Origin: Paracamarosporium sp. OC-R06-R3
Lineage: Eukaryota; Ascomycota; Dothideomycetes; Pleosporales; Didymosphaeriaceae
Length of the DNA stretch: 40,159 nt
Direction: 5' to 3'
Assembly: GCA_019828545.1 (NCBI GenBank)
Contig: JACVRA010000455.1
Span: 1 to 40,159 of the forward strand
Below, one piece after another: positions 9,869 through 21,588 of the stretch. Below the pieces are notes generated by a model. The model searched no databases, was not told the DNA's origin, and was given only the letters and a program-made list of their open reading frames with translations. Position 1 is the stretch's first letter, and each line of letters begins with the position of its first letter. The translations under genes were made by a program, and so were the position numbers.

Positions 9869-10734
9869 CGCGGCGGTAGAAGGGGCCTCCCGGTCGCGAA
9901 AACGTAGGCTGTGAGGGTCGTCGAAAAGATAGGTATGTTCTGTTGCGGCTGGCGCGCGGTGCTGTGCTGCGGTGGTGAGATTGCGAGGAAGACGAGGACG
10001 AGCTCGGGGTTGGTGACGACGGGCGCGGAAGCGCCGGCTGCTTGGATTTGCCCACGCTCATTTCACTAAGCCCCTTTTAGGGAAAGCCTCACGTGTCGGT
10101 TACAATTCACCCCTAAATGTCCTGAACCGCTCATGAGGTGATTATCTTGATCTCGCAAATGTTTAGAAGATGTTTTTAAGCTGCAAGGCTGCTGTTGCAG
10201 CTTGGGAGATGTTCTCCCGTAGGCTCACGATCCGCGCCACCATGACGTACCTTGCAGCAGCCTGGCTGACGAACAGGCAGCGCAGTAGAAGTGAAAACGA
10301 TTGGCTAAAGCAGTCAACAAGAAGCACAGGCTTCGTGAGTTGATATAACAACAAGTTTCCCACAACTGAAGTTTAATGCGAGATAGATCTGAGAGACGTG
10401 TTTCAAGTGGTGCATCATCGGTTAGCCTCATGACCTTCAACATAGGGTTTTCTGGGAATTAGAATTTGTTGAAGTAGGAAAATCAATTATGTATTGTTAC
10501 ACCCTTGTTAGTGTATGAATCTATATGCAGACCTTCGTCTTGGCCGAGCGTGAAGTGGTGAACGTGAGATTGTGGTATTTATACAACGCCAAGATGCTCC
10601 AGTGTATGCGCCTTTTCCATGCAGTAATGTACATAAAGTTACAATTGTGCACTACGCCCTCGGCTGTGGGTGGTATTCGTGTCGACAGCAGGAAGTATTG
10701 ATGACTGATTTGTATCGCCAGCTACGTCAGGCGA
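9869..10734. other. KEI1 upstream region and SUV3 3' flank
   Basis: About 870 bases. On the minus strand a 71-codon ATG-initiated frame (10061-9846, Ser-rich, MSVGKSKQPALPRP start) overlaps the KEI1 start codon in another frame and could be an upstream ORF. From 10062 to 10734 I see no gene. Confidence 0.5.
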
Positions 10735-13163
10735 TTACGACGTACGCGCCTGCTTCTGTAACGTAGGTGGATCCAGGTCATCGAGCTCCTCAGTTCGATA
10801 TTGGCCCTCGTCATCCATCGGAGCTTCCGAGTCGTCGAAAGATCGTTTGTCGTTAAGGATATCGCGGGCCTCCTTGGGCAGCTCCATACCTACAGTCTTC
10901 TTCTCTTGTTTGAATGACTTCTCTAGGCCTCGCAGCTTGTGCATAGCTTCCTGCCGCTTCTGCCTGCGCTTCTCCCTATTGACGTTCGCCCACGAGAATT
11001 CCATAAGTGTGTGCTCGATGGCATCCTCAGTTATTTGCTTGACGTGATTAGCAAGGGTCCGCGTTGTGAAGACATGAGGAAAGCGGTAGCTCAACCACAG
11101 ATACGCGACAATCATCTTATGCAGCTGCTCTAGACTGTATAGGTATCTGCGCTCGGCGGAGGGTTCGTGATCCAGCACTTCGATCGGAAGGTGAGGTAGC
11201 TTGAGCAGCTCGCCGGATTTGTTGTCTGCAATGCACTCAGCGAGGGTGCGAAGGAACTTGCGTTCTCCCTCATCTCGCGTATTGATCGGAGCAGCGCAGA
11301 TCATGATGCGGTCTGCGATGGACAAACCCTTCACAGTATGGATTTCGTCTGCTATTGCGAGCTGGTCTTTTAGGGCACAGAGGTGGAAACGCGGATGGAC
11401 GATGGAGATCTCGTGTAGACGGAGCATAATGTAGCTAAAAGGGGTATTGGGAGGAAAGTAGTTTGCAAAACGTTCCACGATCAGAGCGGGAGGGAAAAGG
11501 CCTGCTGACTCGATGGGCTCCGGTTCGCGTTCCATGGCTGACTTCAGGTAATCGTAGTCCAACCGGTCTAATGTGGTAACAAGACCCACAGTTGGTGGTG
11601 TCGCGACAGTATTCTGCTGCACATCCTCTCCCTTTATATCATCCAAGCCTATCGTTGGATCTGCCACAGGATCCGATTGAGTTTTCGTGTCTTCTGTGAC
11701 GGCTTGGTGAGCAGAGCGGTACCTACCAGCACGACCGCCGATTTGCTTGACTTCTGAAATTTTCAACGGTGCGAACTTTGAGCCGTCGTTCTTCATAGTA
11801 GATTCGAAGATGACACGCTTGATGCTCAGATTTAGACCCATACCGATGGCATCACTGGCCACCAGGAAGTCGTAGTCGTTGTCTGGATCATTGAAAAGTC
11901 GAGCTTGTTGAGCTCTCGTTTCGGGCGGCAAACTGCCGTAGACAATGGCGCACTTCCTTCCTGTCTTTGTTTCGACTTCTTTACGCAGCGCATGGAGACC
12001 CAGGACAGAAAAGGCCACGATACAGTCACCCTTTTCGAGTCGGTTGAGACTTCCTTTCAGACTGCTGTTTGCCACTTTCAAGGGAGTAAGTCGTTGATAC
12101 TCGTGGACCTCCACTTTGTCGCCAACAAGGGCACACAGCTCCTTGATGAGGGGCACCGTTCGTGCTTCGCCGCAGAGATGGATTTCGCGGGCTTGGACAC
12201 CCAAAAACGCGGATGTCCAGGCCCAGCCTCGATCAGTGTGGTTGATCATCTGAATCTCGTCGATGACGGCAACGTCGAGCGGCGTGTTAAGAGGCGCCAT
12301 TTCGACGGTGCAACTCCACATCTTCACGTCCCCCTCAGGCACACGCTGCTCTTCTCCAGTCACCAAAGCGCAGTCCTTTCCTTTTGCATTCAATCGTGTA
12401 TAGACTTCGTGAGCAAGTAATCGAAGCGGACCAAGATAGACGCCACGGTTCGCCTCTTCCAAACGTTTGAGCGCATGGTAGGTCTTTCCCGAGTTTGTTG
12501 GACCGACGTGGAGATGTACCGTCCGCGGGATTTCCCTTGTTGCAGGGTACCACTCGGCAGGGTAGCGTAGGTCAGCCACTTGCTTCTGGTTCTCCTGTTC
12601 AGCCCGTGTGAAGCGCCCACCGTAGATCTGGGCGTAGAACAAGTACCGCAGCCGACTCTCCAGGGGCTTCCTCTTGCTCGCAGGTCCACCAGCTCCTCGC
12701 GCGAGATTGATGAGCTGGGGCGACGCTCGTTTGATCCCGAGACTGATGGAGCGTTCAAACGTGTCCCATTCCTGGTCAAAAGTGTCGCGGTCCATCTGCA
12801 GGCCTCGGAAGAAATCGGGCTCGGTGAGGCTGGCCCTCAAGTTCTCCATCTGCTCGCGCACCGTGTGGAAAGCATCGGGGTGGTTTCGACCGACGAACCT
12901 AGTGAGCGGGTTGAACTGAGTCTGGTCCTGTTAACAGTTGCGATTCAACACCAATCCAGTATCCTTACCCTCCCTCTGAGATCCAGCCGAGCATTTCTCT
13001 CCCGTAGAAAGGCATTGTCATTTCTTCTGTGCGATCCTTCTTGGGTACCTCGATGGGCGACTTGGTTCCGGGGGAGCAGGCGCTGGGGCTGCAGGCGCGT
13101 TCGGGCGGCGGCGAACTCGCAGACGAGACACAGCGAGGTGCGTCGCAGGGGCAGCGCAGGCAT
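10735..13163 (-). CDS. SUV3: mitochondrial ATP-dependent RNA helicase SUV3
   Basis: DExH helicase that works with the exonuclease Dss1 in the mitochondrial degradosome, unwinding RNA in the matrix. Exon 2 (12927-10735) carries Walker A GPTNSGKT (K213), the Suv3-type Walker B DEIQ (288-291), the dividing segment HLCGEA, and motif VI GGRAGRY. Then come the Suv3 C-terminal region and an acidic tail. Exon 1 (13163-12969) supplies an Arg-rich, acid-poor leader, MPALPLRRTSLCLVCEF, which suits mitochondrial import. It joins in phase through a 41-nt intron (GTAAGG...TTAACAG), unusually short even for fungi. Total is 795 residues. The helicase assignment is firm; exon 1 and the tiny intron are less so. 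The start faces SEC1 across 343 bases. Confidence 0.9.
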
Positions 13164-13506
13164 TCCAGCTGCGCGCGAGCAATAGGAATGTCAGTGTCTT
13201 TGCACTCGACGAGTGGCAATGCGCGGTGCTGTCCAGTGTCCCAGGGTGTCGACGTCAATGCCAGAAAAATGTCCAAGCCAAGCCGTCATGCGTCTCGGAG
13301 GTCCACTCGCCCTCCGCCGACGGACCTCCACCTCGCGACACGCCAGCCTCCACGACGCTCCAAGGCTGCCTTCCGCTCCCCTGCGCCCTCCCTCCGCTGC
13401 TGCGCCCTCGCGTCTCTGTGCCACGCTTTGCGCAGTCCCTCTGCAGCTCCTCCGCCCACCGAACACGTCCTAATTGGGCAGCAGCGGCTGTCGCAACCCC
13501 GCCATC
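13164..13506. promoter_or_regulatory. divergent promoter region between SUV3 and SEC1
   Basis: A 343-bp GC-rich, CT-rich interval separates the two start codons and must hold both promoters, which is an inference from layout. Long frames crossing it on both strands show no domain and are compositional. Confidence 0.6.
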
Positions 13507-15948
13507 ATGGGTGTCTCAATGATAGACATCCAGCGGGACTGTACGATGCCCTCGTATTCCAAGACACGGTTGCGCCGCTAACTCGCCTCCCAGTGATCCT
13601 CAACACCATCCGCAACACCACCCGTGGAGACGTACGCGCCCCGCTCTCATTGCATGCCCAATGCTGATTCCCCGCAGTGGAAGGTCCTGATCACAGACGA
13701 GGAGAGCCGCAAGCTGATTGACAATGTGGTCAAAGAAGATGACATCCTCGACTCCAACATTACCAGTACGCTCAACATAGATCTAGCTAGGGGAGTTGCT
13801 AAAACGTCCTAGATATCGAGCGCATCGAAGACAGGCGCCAAGCGCAGCCCGACACTGATGCCGTCTACTTCCTCACCCCGAAGCCGCACATAATAGACTG
13901 CATCATGGCAGATTTCGAACGTCGAAGATACAAAGGCGCATTCCTGATATGGACCACATGTATGAAGGCGCCGTCGTGTGGTTAGGAAACGTGTATTGAC
14001 ATGGAACAGTGCCCGCAGGACCTCTTCGAGAGCGCTTGGAGCGCTCCCAGATGGCCCAGCAGCAGATTCGCTCATTCAAGGTCATGCACCTCGACTTCCA
14101 CCCTCGCGAGTCGCATCTCGTAACTTTCAAAGACCCCTGGAGTTTTCCCATACTCTTCCATCCCGATTGCAACAACCTCGTCAGACATCACATGGAGGAG
14201 ATAGCGGAGAAGGTACGACTTTTGCAGCATCGCATATCCTTTACTCACATGTTCGCAGCTCGTCGGTATCTGCGTCGCGCTCGGAGAGTACCCTACCATT
14301 CGCTACTACCGCCCACGTGCCCCTACCCACGAAGCCAGCGTTCTCTGCTCACATCTGGCCCGATTTGCTCAAGACAAGCTCGACATGTATGCACAGTTCA
14401 ACCCCGACTTCCCCCCGCAATCGAACCGTCCTCGCGGCACTCTCTACATCACAGACCGCTCAATGGACCTCTTTGCGCCTCTTCTACACGAATTCACATA
14501 CCAGGCAATGGTACACGATTTGCTGCGTTTGCAAGAGGGTGACAAAGTTATATATAGAACTGTCATCGCCGATGCAGAGAAGGGCGAGGAAGAGAAGGAT
14601 ATGGAGATTAGCGACAAAGACAAGATTTGGGTCGAGTACCGCCATCGACACATGAAGGATACTATCGACAGACTGATCTCCGACTTCCAAAAGTTCATCG
14701 CCGACAACCCCCATTTCACCAACCAAGACGCTGCAAACGCTTCGGGGATGAATGGTTTGAATGCGATCAAAGATATGATGGCTGGTCTTCCTCAGTTCCA
14801 GCAGACAAAGGAGGCCTATTCACTCAATATCAGCATGGCACAAGAATGTATGGATATCTTCCAGAAACAAAAGCTTCCGGATCTAGCTTCAGTAGAACAA
14901 GTGAGTACGCCTGTTCTCGTAATCATCGCCTACTGACACTTCGCAGTGTCTCGCTACTGGACTCGACGAAGAATATAAGAAGGCCAAAAACATGGCGGAC
15001 CAAGTTATCCGCACATTGGATGAAGATGCAATTACACCGGGGGACCGACTTCGTCTAATCGCACTATACGTTTTGTACAGGGATGGCATCCTTCCAGTAG
15101 ATCTTACCAGACTCCTGCTCCACGCGCAACTTCCTCCGCAAGACGGCGATGTCGTCAAGAATCTCGATTTCTTGGGCGCACACGTAGCCCGGGGACTGAA
15201 AGATAAACGCGAACCAAGCCCACCCCTCTTCCCGCGCAAGACCATCCCACCCGCCAACGCCGAGGAATACGCCCTATCCCGATACGAACCCGTTCTAAAA
15301 GATGTCCTAGAAGAACATGTCTTGGGCCGCGTTCCTCAGGACATATTCCCATATACCAAAATGACTCCGGAAGACCCTAGCATGGCTGAACTCACACCCG
15401 CATCCTCTCTGCGATCCGCAAAACCCACATGGGCAAAATCAAAGTTATCAAGCGTAGAACCCCGCCAGCGCATCATCGTCTTCATGGCGGGCGGAGCAAC
15501 GTACTCCGAGGCGCGCGCATGCTACGAGATCTCCGACAAAACATCGAGAGATGTTTTCTTGGTCACCTCGCACATGATGAATCCCGGTCTCTACCTCCGG
15601 CAGATAGGCGATCTCAGCCAGAGCCGTCGAAACCTACGCTTACCCGTCGATCAACCTGCACCAAAGGCACCGGCACATTTGTTCGAGAAGCCGGAACCTC
15701 CCAAGCCCACACCACCTCCAGCGAATGCCAAGCCTGGTGTTCCTGGTGGGAGGCCTAATATCCCTGGCGGTCTCCCGTCGCGGCCTGGCGGTGGCGGCGT
15801 GCCGCCGACCGCTGGAATGGCCAACATGTCCTTGAACTCACGGCCACAGGGTCAGCCTACACCGCCGCCTGTGGCAGGAAAATACGGCAAAGAAGAGAAA
15901 GAGAAGAAGAAAAAGAAGCATCATTTCTTTAGTTCGTCAAAGTCATAG
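13507..15948 (+). CDS. SEC1: SEC1 (Sec1/Munc18 family) exocytosis regulator
   Basis: SM protein that binds plasma-membrane syntaxin/SNARE complexes and promotes vesicle fusion. Seven exons: 13507-13540, 13594-13631, 13678-13765, 13813-13959, 14010-14212, 14259-14900, 14947-15948. The six introns are 46-53 nt, and all phases agree, giving 717 residues. Family landmarks in order are MGVSMIDIQRD, WKVLITDEESRKLIDNVVK, PHIIDCIMADFERRRY, RGTLYITDRSMDLFAPLLHE, KDKIWVEYRHRHMKD, GDRLRLIALYVLYRDGI, and RQRIIVFMAGGATYSEARA near the C-terminus of the Sec1 fold. A Pro/Gly-rich extension follows and ends in a lysine run plus HHFFSS, a fungal-type tail absent from animal Munc18. The short first three exons are typical of fungal SEC1 genes. 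Confidence 0.95.
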
Positions 15949-16433
15949 GATCGCTTTGGCGACGTTGTCCGTTTTTGACAGGGCTTCGGCTTGTTTTAGC
16001 GCTGCATGAGCATTGGAGAAAAGAGGGGCATGTCGTACGGCGTTGGGGGAGCGGTTCTGTTCTTAAAAATTTGTCTATGATACCACTGGCTGGGCTAGAC
16101 ATTTAGAGAGTAGGTGTAGCGTGTAGGTGTTTGAACGTGCATTTTGCAACTTTGGGCCGCTACGAAAAGTGATGTAGCTAGTAAGTCGAAGACTAAGTCT
16201 GGACTGTACCGTGTTAAGAGAACACCGGTGAGCTGAGCTGACCATGTGCACGTCGCCAAATGGTTTAGAAGTCAGTCTCGTCGCCATACTTCCCGCGTTG
16301 TACACGTCACGCCCATATTTGATCGCCATCCCCTACCCCCTCCCTCCCATTCTTCATCCACACGCCGTCATCTGGGAATCCAACCAAGTAGTAGAAACCC
16401 TCATGGTGTCAATTCTCCCTTTGTAGGGTGGCT
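15949..16433. other. convergent 3' flanks of SEC1 and DIB1
   Basis: About 485 bases between two stop codons on opposite strands. Short frames here show no domain. I see nothing beyond presumed 3' UTRs. Confidence 0.6.
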
Positions 16434-16924
16434 TCAATACAGCCACTTAGTGGAGTAGTCTTTGGGCGAGACCACGAGACCTTTTCCCTTGCTGGCACCC
16501 CGATACACCGCCTCAATAATATCAACCAACTCATCCTTGCTGCTGAGCTCGAAGTTAATCTTATTATTATTGCCAGTGCCAAAGTCAACCTGGATATGCT
16601 TATTCCTGCGTCATCCCTCATCAGCGTGTTTCCCTCTCTCTCACTCTCTCTCACTTTAACTCACCTCCAAAAGAACATCACCGTGCACTCATCGTAGATC
16701 TCGTACATGGAATTGAAGTCCGGCACCTCCTTGTTGTCGACCAGGTAGATGGTCGCAAAGTTCTTGACTTTGTCAGCGATCTTGAACAGGTGCTCGTCCA
16801 TTTCCATGACGGATGGGTCGCCGGCGCGGCCGAAGCGGAGGACGACTACGCGGCGTTCTTCGCTAAGGATGGCTTGGTCGACGTGCCAGCCTGAGTGGAG
16901 GTGTGTGAGGAGTATAGAGCCCAT
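16434..16924 (-). CDS. DIB1: U5 snRNP thioredoxin-like protein DIB1/Dim1
   Basis: Thioredoxin-fold component of U5 and the tri-snRNP, essential for pre-mRNA splicing. Exon 1 (16924-16665) begins MGSILLTHLHSGWHVDQAIL and contains KVKNFATIYLVDNKEVPDFN. A 59-nt intron (16664-16606) splits the Arg codon before NKHIQVDFGTGNNNKIN. Exon 2 (16605-16434) ends LVVSPKDYSTKWLY. The product is 143 residues, close to the usual family length of about 142. DNKEVPDFN replaces the more common DITEVPDFN, and GRAGDPSVMEMDE is a little diverged; all core segments are present. The intron holds a CT/GA dinucleotide-rich tract. Confidence 0.95.
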
Positions 16925-17575
16925 GGTATGGGTGGTGGAGAGTTTGGGGGATGAGGTGAGGGTGGTGAGTGAGACGAGGGGGAAGTTGAATGAAGTGAAG
17001 AACTATGTAGTAAGTTGCGTGCTTGAGCAGATGTGATATCGCTCCGAATTCGAGTGAGCTGGGCGAGGTCACGTCAAGAAGGGTCTATTCGACCGTGTAA
17101 ATGGAGCTCGAGGCTTGGATCGAGCGTGAAAGTCGTAGTCGCGTTTCGTTTGTTTGTAGCAAGCGCATTGCGAAATGGTTTTCCCGATTGGGAAGGGACG
17201 ACATCGCAAGGCGTGCCAACTCGCTTTTGGCTAGCTTGCTTGATCCGGTGAACGCCGCACCCGAATACCCGTGATGCCTCAGCCTCGCTTTACCGCGACC
17301 TCGTGAAGTATTAGCGTGATGCCTGGCGTGCGGATTCAATTCGTAATCAGAAGCAAGTCTCGTATTGTGCAAGGCGCAGTGTACGAAGTGCGCATTATGG
17401 TATGCCTACGCTGCTGTGCCGCACCGTGTGATAAATAGTGGTTAGTTGGGCCTTTTCAGTTACATATCCTGACTCTATCGCCAAATATACACTCTTGTTC
17501 AGTCTTGTTCATATAATATTCGGAATTGAAATACGTCTCGATTCGGTGTTACAATAGAGGACAATACCATTCGCC
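16925..17575. other. divergent intergenic region, DIB1 / F-box-like gene
   Basis: About 650 bases containing both 5' flanks. No gene or repeat is recognised. Confidence 0.6.
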
Positions 17576-18881
17576 ATGGCAAAGCTGGCTGCGGGATTCC
17601 ATTCATCGCGCCACTCCCGGCCTGACTCTGCCATATTTCTATTCGAACAGGATAACAAGTCGCATCACTCTATTACGCAAACGAATCCAGCTACGAATGA
17701 TTTGCAGCCACGGGAAGCATCATTACCTATGCTGCCTATCGAGCTCATCCAGCAGATAGCATCCTATCTCGAACCAGCTGCTGCCGCGTCTTTCAGCCTC
17801 TCTTCACGATATGTATACCATGCTGTTGGGACAGATCATCTCAACAAGTTCCTCTTCGATCTCACAGAGATTGAAAAGAGCAGCAGCGCAGAACGCAGAA
17901 AGAAGGTCGATATATTGGAGCGTGCATTTTCTTCGCACTGGTACTGCGCGTGGTAAGTGGCACCATCATTCATCATTGACCGTAACTAATATAAGCCAAT
18001 GTAGGTGCGAGAAGTTCCACTCTCGTGATATTCATGGCAATCCTCAGAGGCTCGGCCCCGAGACGATTCGCGAATGCACAGAGTATAATGGCTACATGCA
18101 TGATAACAAAAACTATGTGCTGTGCTACCACCACATCCACCTTGCTCTAAACCGTCACCTCTGGGGCCCAGAATATGGTCTTCCGCTCTCAGCTTTCGAC
18201 TATTCTGCACAGTCCGAACGTACCGTTGGACGCTGGATGCACAAGACTGTGGCCACAACACATCTTACCTATGAAGCCCGTGTTGTTGATGGCCATTTCA
18301 TTCTGCACGCCAGATACACTCTTTGCCTTCCAAATAACTTCAAAATACCTAGGATTCTAATACTTGCGTCCCCGGAAGCGGTTGTCACAGATTTCTTCAT
18401 GCCTGCGCTCCCTCACATTGTAGTCGGACACCGCAACTCTCATGGCCCTCACACCGGAATGCCTAAGCTACTCGCTAAATCGATGCAATCTGATTCCCAA
18501 CACAGCTCCATCCATACATGCGACTTCTGCGCCACAGACTTCACGGTCCACTCATCAAGGGATCCCCAAAGAACGATTTGGATCGAAGTATGGCGCGATC
18601 TAGGCACGGGTCGAAGCCCATTCGATACGCTTTGGCGGGGACATGGGGAGTTAGGGGAGGGCGTTGAAGGATTTAAGGGAAGGGTTGGCGATGTAGAAGT
18701 TGGGTCGATCAAAAAAGCCTTTGAAGAAGGAAGGAGGCTCGAAAATATCGAACGTACAGCACCGATCTGGGAAAACGAAATGATCAGAAATCTTGAGTTG
18801 GTAAAGGAACATGCTAGGATAGAGAAGAGGTGCCAGGAGTTGAGGAGGGAGATTGAGCAGCTGGGTGGGTGCACAAATTGA
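17576..18881 (+). CDS. F-box-like hypothetical protein
   Basis: Two exons, 17576-17952 and 18005-18881, with a 52-nt intron (GTAAGT...TAG; branch TAACTAAT), encode 417 residues. An F-box-like motif sits at about 53-90: LPMLPIELIQQIASYL followed by SFSLSSRYVYHAV. Downstream is a cysteine/tryptophan cluster, WYCAWCEKFH, spanning the splice junction, and HTCDFCATDF near residue 300. Both look like zinc-ligand pairs or structural cysteines common in lineage-specific fungal F-box proteins. The C-terminus is a charged helix, probably coiled coil (RRLENIERTAPIWENE onward). If the F-box is real, the protein would be an SCF ubiquitin-ligase adaptor; the substrate is unknown. Confidence 0.72.
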
Positions 18882-19539
18882 TAGTCTTTGAAAGTAGTCT
18901 TATTGGTATTCATACATTCGCTAATGCCAGCCATTGCATCAATAGATTTAGCGGGTCTATCGGCATCAATACTGCAGAACTGAGAAAACTTAGCGCTATA
19001 CCTAGTGACAAAAGGGTTGACTGAACGGTCGATAGTACAAGGGGAGGCTTACAAGCTCAACCCATCTTTATTACGCCCTATCGCGTAGTCAAATCGCTTG
19101 TTGCTATTGACTGATCTTTTTACTCCAGACCACTTACTGACGACGAACATAGTTCTATATTTGCCCATTGCTCAGTTAAAAATGTCATGTGTAACCTGTC
19201 TAAAGACTATCGCAAGTCTATTATACGGGTTAGTACCTGCATAAGCTGCAAATCGCGAAGATTCACTTCAGGTGGCTATTACTACCAGATTTATCTTCGT
19301 GCTAGTCCTAAGAGGATTCGTTGTGTGTGTTAATTGGAGTCGTTACGATTCTGTGTCTTCTGAACCTGGAATATTCGACTGCTGTGTTGATTGATCAGGC
19401 ATGACTCCTTGCTATCTTCACTAAACTATATATTTGCAATAACTCCAAAGGGGACTGTTAACAAGTGGCACCATATAAACCGATAGATTAGTAACGATGC
19501 AGAATTCAGAAATGAGTAGCTCCACTCTGGAGCCTGGGT

Positions 19540-19830
19540 CTGACCCGCCGAATCCTACACTAGGCCCACTCGATCGTTAGGTTGTTGCCTAGTCGCACAC
19601 TCATCCATCTTCGTGCTCAATGTTAATTCTATATAAACTATTAGATTGCAATAGATTCCAAGGAAAGTAGCTATATATTGCTTCGGCATAATGGATTTGC
19701 GCTAACAGCGCGAGACCTACACCCTGTCACGCTTGCGTGATACTTTCCTTTTTGCTAGCAGTAACTGCTGATGCCTAGACCTCTGGTTCGAAACTCGTTC
19801 CGGTCTGGGATCAATGCATAAGCTTGTATA
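19540..19830 (+). repeat. diverged SINE-like repeat, copy A
   Basis: Shares with copies B and C, in the same order: GGAAAGTAGCTAT, a small hairpin TCACGC-TT-GCGTGA, ACTTTCCTTTTTGCT, GATGCCTAGACC and a Pol III B-box-like GGTTCGAAAC at about 19787. The GGAAAG and CTTTCC segments are mutually complementary and bracket the hairpin. No tRNA cloverleaf can be drawn. Outer limits are approximate. Confidence 0.55.
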
Positions 19831-20129
19831 TCTTGTTCACGTTTTTTCTTTTTGTACATGCAGCGGCAGCTGTGCTACACACCAGAGTTACCGGTTCAAA
19901 ACTCTTCAGAACGTACTATGTATACGTAATATCCAAGAAAGTGGCATGTCAGCTGTTTAGACAATCAGCCATATAAGATAACTAGATTCATGCTAAGGGA
20001 CCTTGTTCACCGTATCTCCCTCGGAATCCCAACAAAGAACACGTGCGCCTCTTAATGCAAGTCTTTCGTCCTGAGATTTGCGTCACGACCGATTCGTCCA
20101 CGGGTCAATGGGTGTTACATGACCGGAGA

Positions 20130-20430
20130 TAAGGCGTCGCTGCTGCCTAGTCTAGTCACCGCTTTTCTCCGATTACGTCAGACTTCACATCTGTACTCTC
20201 GTGTCTCCAATTCATTTTCGTAACATCAAATGTGCATATATATTTTCCAAAGGTGCATAATATCCTGGAAAGTAGCTACAATAACCCACGAGATTTGGTT
20301 TCACGTCTGTCACTCTGGTCACCCAGAGTGAAACTTTCCTTTTGCTCAACCTTAGATAAAGTAGTAGGTGCCTAGGACGATTGTTCGAGTTGTATCGTAA
20401 ACCAATGTTTCTTTTGAAATATATAGTCAA
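20130..20430 (+). repeat. diverged SINE-like repeat, copy B
   Basis: Begins near AAGGCGTCGCTGCTGCC, which is also at the start of copy C. It has TGTGCATATATATTTT, GGAAAGTAGCTAC, the hairpin TCACTCTGG-TCA-CCCAGAGTGA, AACTTTCCTTTTGCT, GTGCCTAGGAC and a degenerate B box TTGTTCGAGTT. The hairpin stem is the best preserved of the three. Confidence 0.55.
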
Positions 20431-20599
20431 AGGAACCAGGCACCTCAAGCTTTTGGGCAGGAGTCGAAGGAAGACTCGGGGTAGCACCTGTGGCCAACGA
20501 AACATGACATAGGTCTCAGGCTCGGTGTGGGTGACCAACCAGGCTTGATATGCACGTAGTGAGAAACTAACTCACAGGACGCTAGGGAATGTACAGAAT

Positions 20600-20880
20600 C
20601 AAAGTTGAGGCGTCGCTGCTGCCTTGCTGGTCCCCACTCTTTCCCGATCATGTCACGCCTAACGACTGTGCAACCTCACTTGCAAGGGACAATGTGTACA
20701 TATATTTTAAAAATTGCAAAAGTTTCGAGGAAAGTAGTTATAACGCCTTTGATAGTTTCACTGTTAGTAAAATTTCAACTGTCACACTGGGAAACCGGGA
20801 GATGATGCTTTCCTTTTGCTTAAAAATGGCGATGCGTGCCTAGCCCGAGGTTCGAACCATGTTCCAGGCTATGTTTAAAG
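20600..20880 (+). repeat. diverged SINE-like repeat, copy C
   Basis: Begins GAGGCGTCGCTGCTGCC, then TGTGTACATATATTTT, GGAAAGTAGTTAT, TCACACTGG...GATGA, GCTTTCCTTTTGCT, GTGCCTAGCCC and a perfect B box GGTTCGAACC at about 20850. A partial echo (GGCTTTCCTTTTCTTTG, GATGCCTACAG) follows at 20889-20932. Confidence 0.55.
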
Positions 20881-21588
20881 GAATTAAGGCTTTCCTTTTC
20901 TTTGTTTGAGCTGTGTGGATGATGCCTACAGATTTTATCTCGAGGTTGTCTCTGTATTCCATCATTTAGGTTAAGCGTAGAATACCGACGGGCCACGCCG
21001 ATCTACACCCTTTCCCCCAAAGTTTTTTATTATGCACTCATCAAGTCTTACTCATCACTCACGCCGAAATGTACAATCACAACTTCTAAGAAGCCAAAGA
21101 ATTAACAGAATCAGATAAACTCAACACTGATGTTCAGAAAGCGCTGCGCGAGACTTTTCAGGATTCTTACCCTAAGCCGCGAGGGAAATGTCTGGACTGC
21201 TTTTCCATGTTCAATTAGATCTAGGCTTTAGTGTCTAAACATGGAAGTATGAAAGATGGTACAGTATCATTTTTATTTTCTGTGGTATGCACAATTTACC
21301 CAAACAAGATACATGCACGACCTGCTCTTGTAGGACCTTATCGAAGTCACACAGGCACGGACCGCAATCGCGTTTCAAAGCGCTTTCTATGTCATTACGC
21401 ACACACCCCATTGGGACTATATAGATACTGCACCCCAAGTGATTTATATAAGCTCTCCCAGCGTACTCAACCCATTCTCTAAAACCGAACATCATCCGTT
21501 CAATTGTCTCCTCCGATTGATATCCACTTTTTTCCTACATAGATATATATTCCAGATATATCAACTCACCCTCAAGACGTGCCTCTTT

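Larger units (their letters stand above)
18882..21588. other. 2.7-kb gene-poor interval with dispersed repeats
   Basis: No gene with splice or domain support. It holds the three B-box-bearing repeat copies listed separately. Around 21090-21219 the plus strand reads an acidic/basic stretch (EAKELTESDKLNTDVQKAL, ending in CLDCFSMFN) with no start, which could be a gene remnant. A TATATAG sequence lies near 21418. Confidence 0.55.

Noticed and set aside
13029..13667. Long plus-strand frames over the SUV3-SEC1 interval
   Set aside because: Low-complexity Arg/Pro/Ser frames of GC-rich DNA; they overlap SUV3 exon 1 and cut across well-supported SEC1 exons.
19780..20870. tRNA genes suggested by GGTTCGAA-type B boxes
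   Set aside because: No five-base T stem, anticodon arm or acceptor stem can be paired around any of the three sites.
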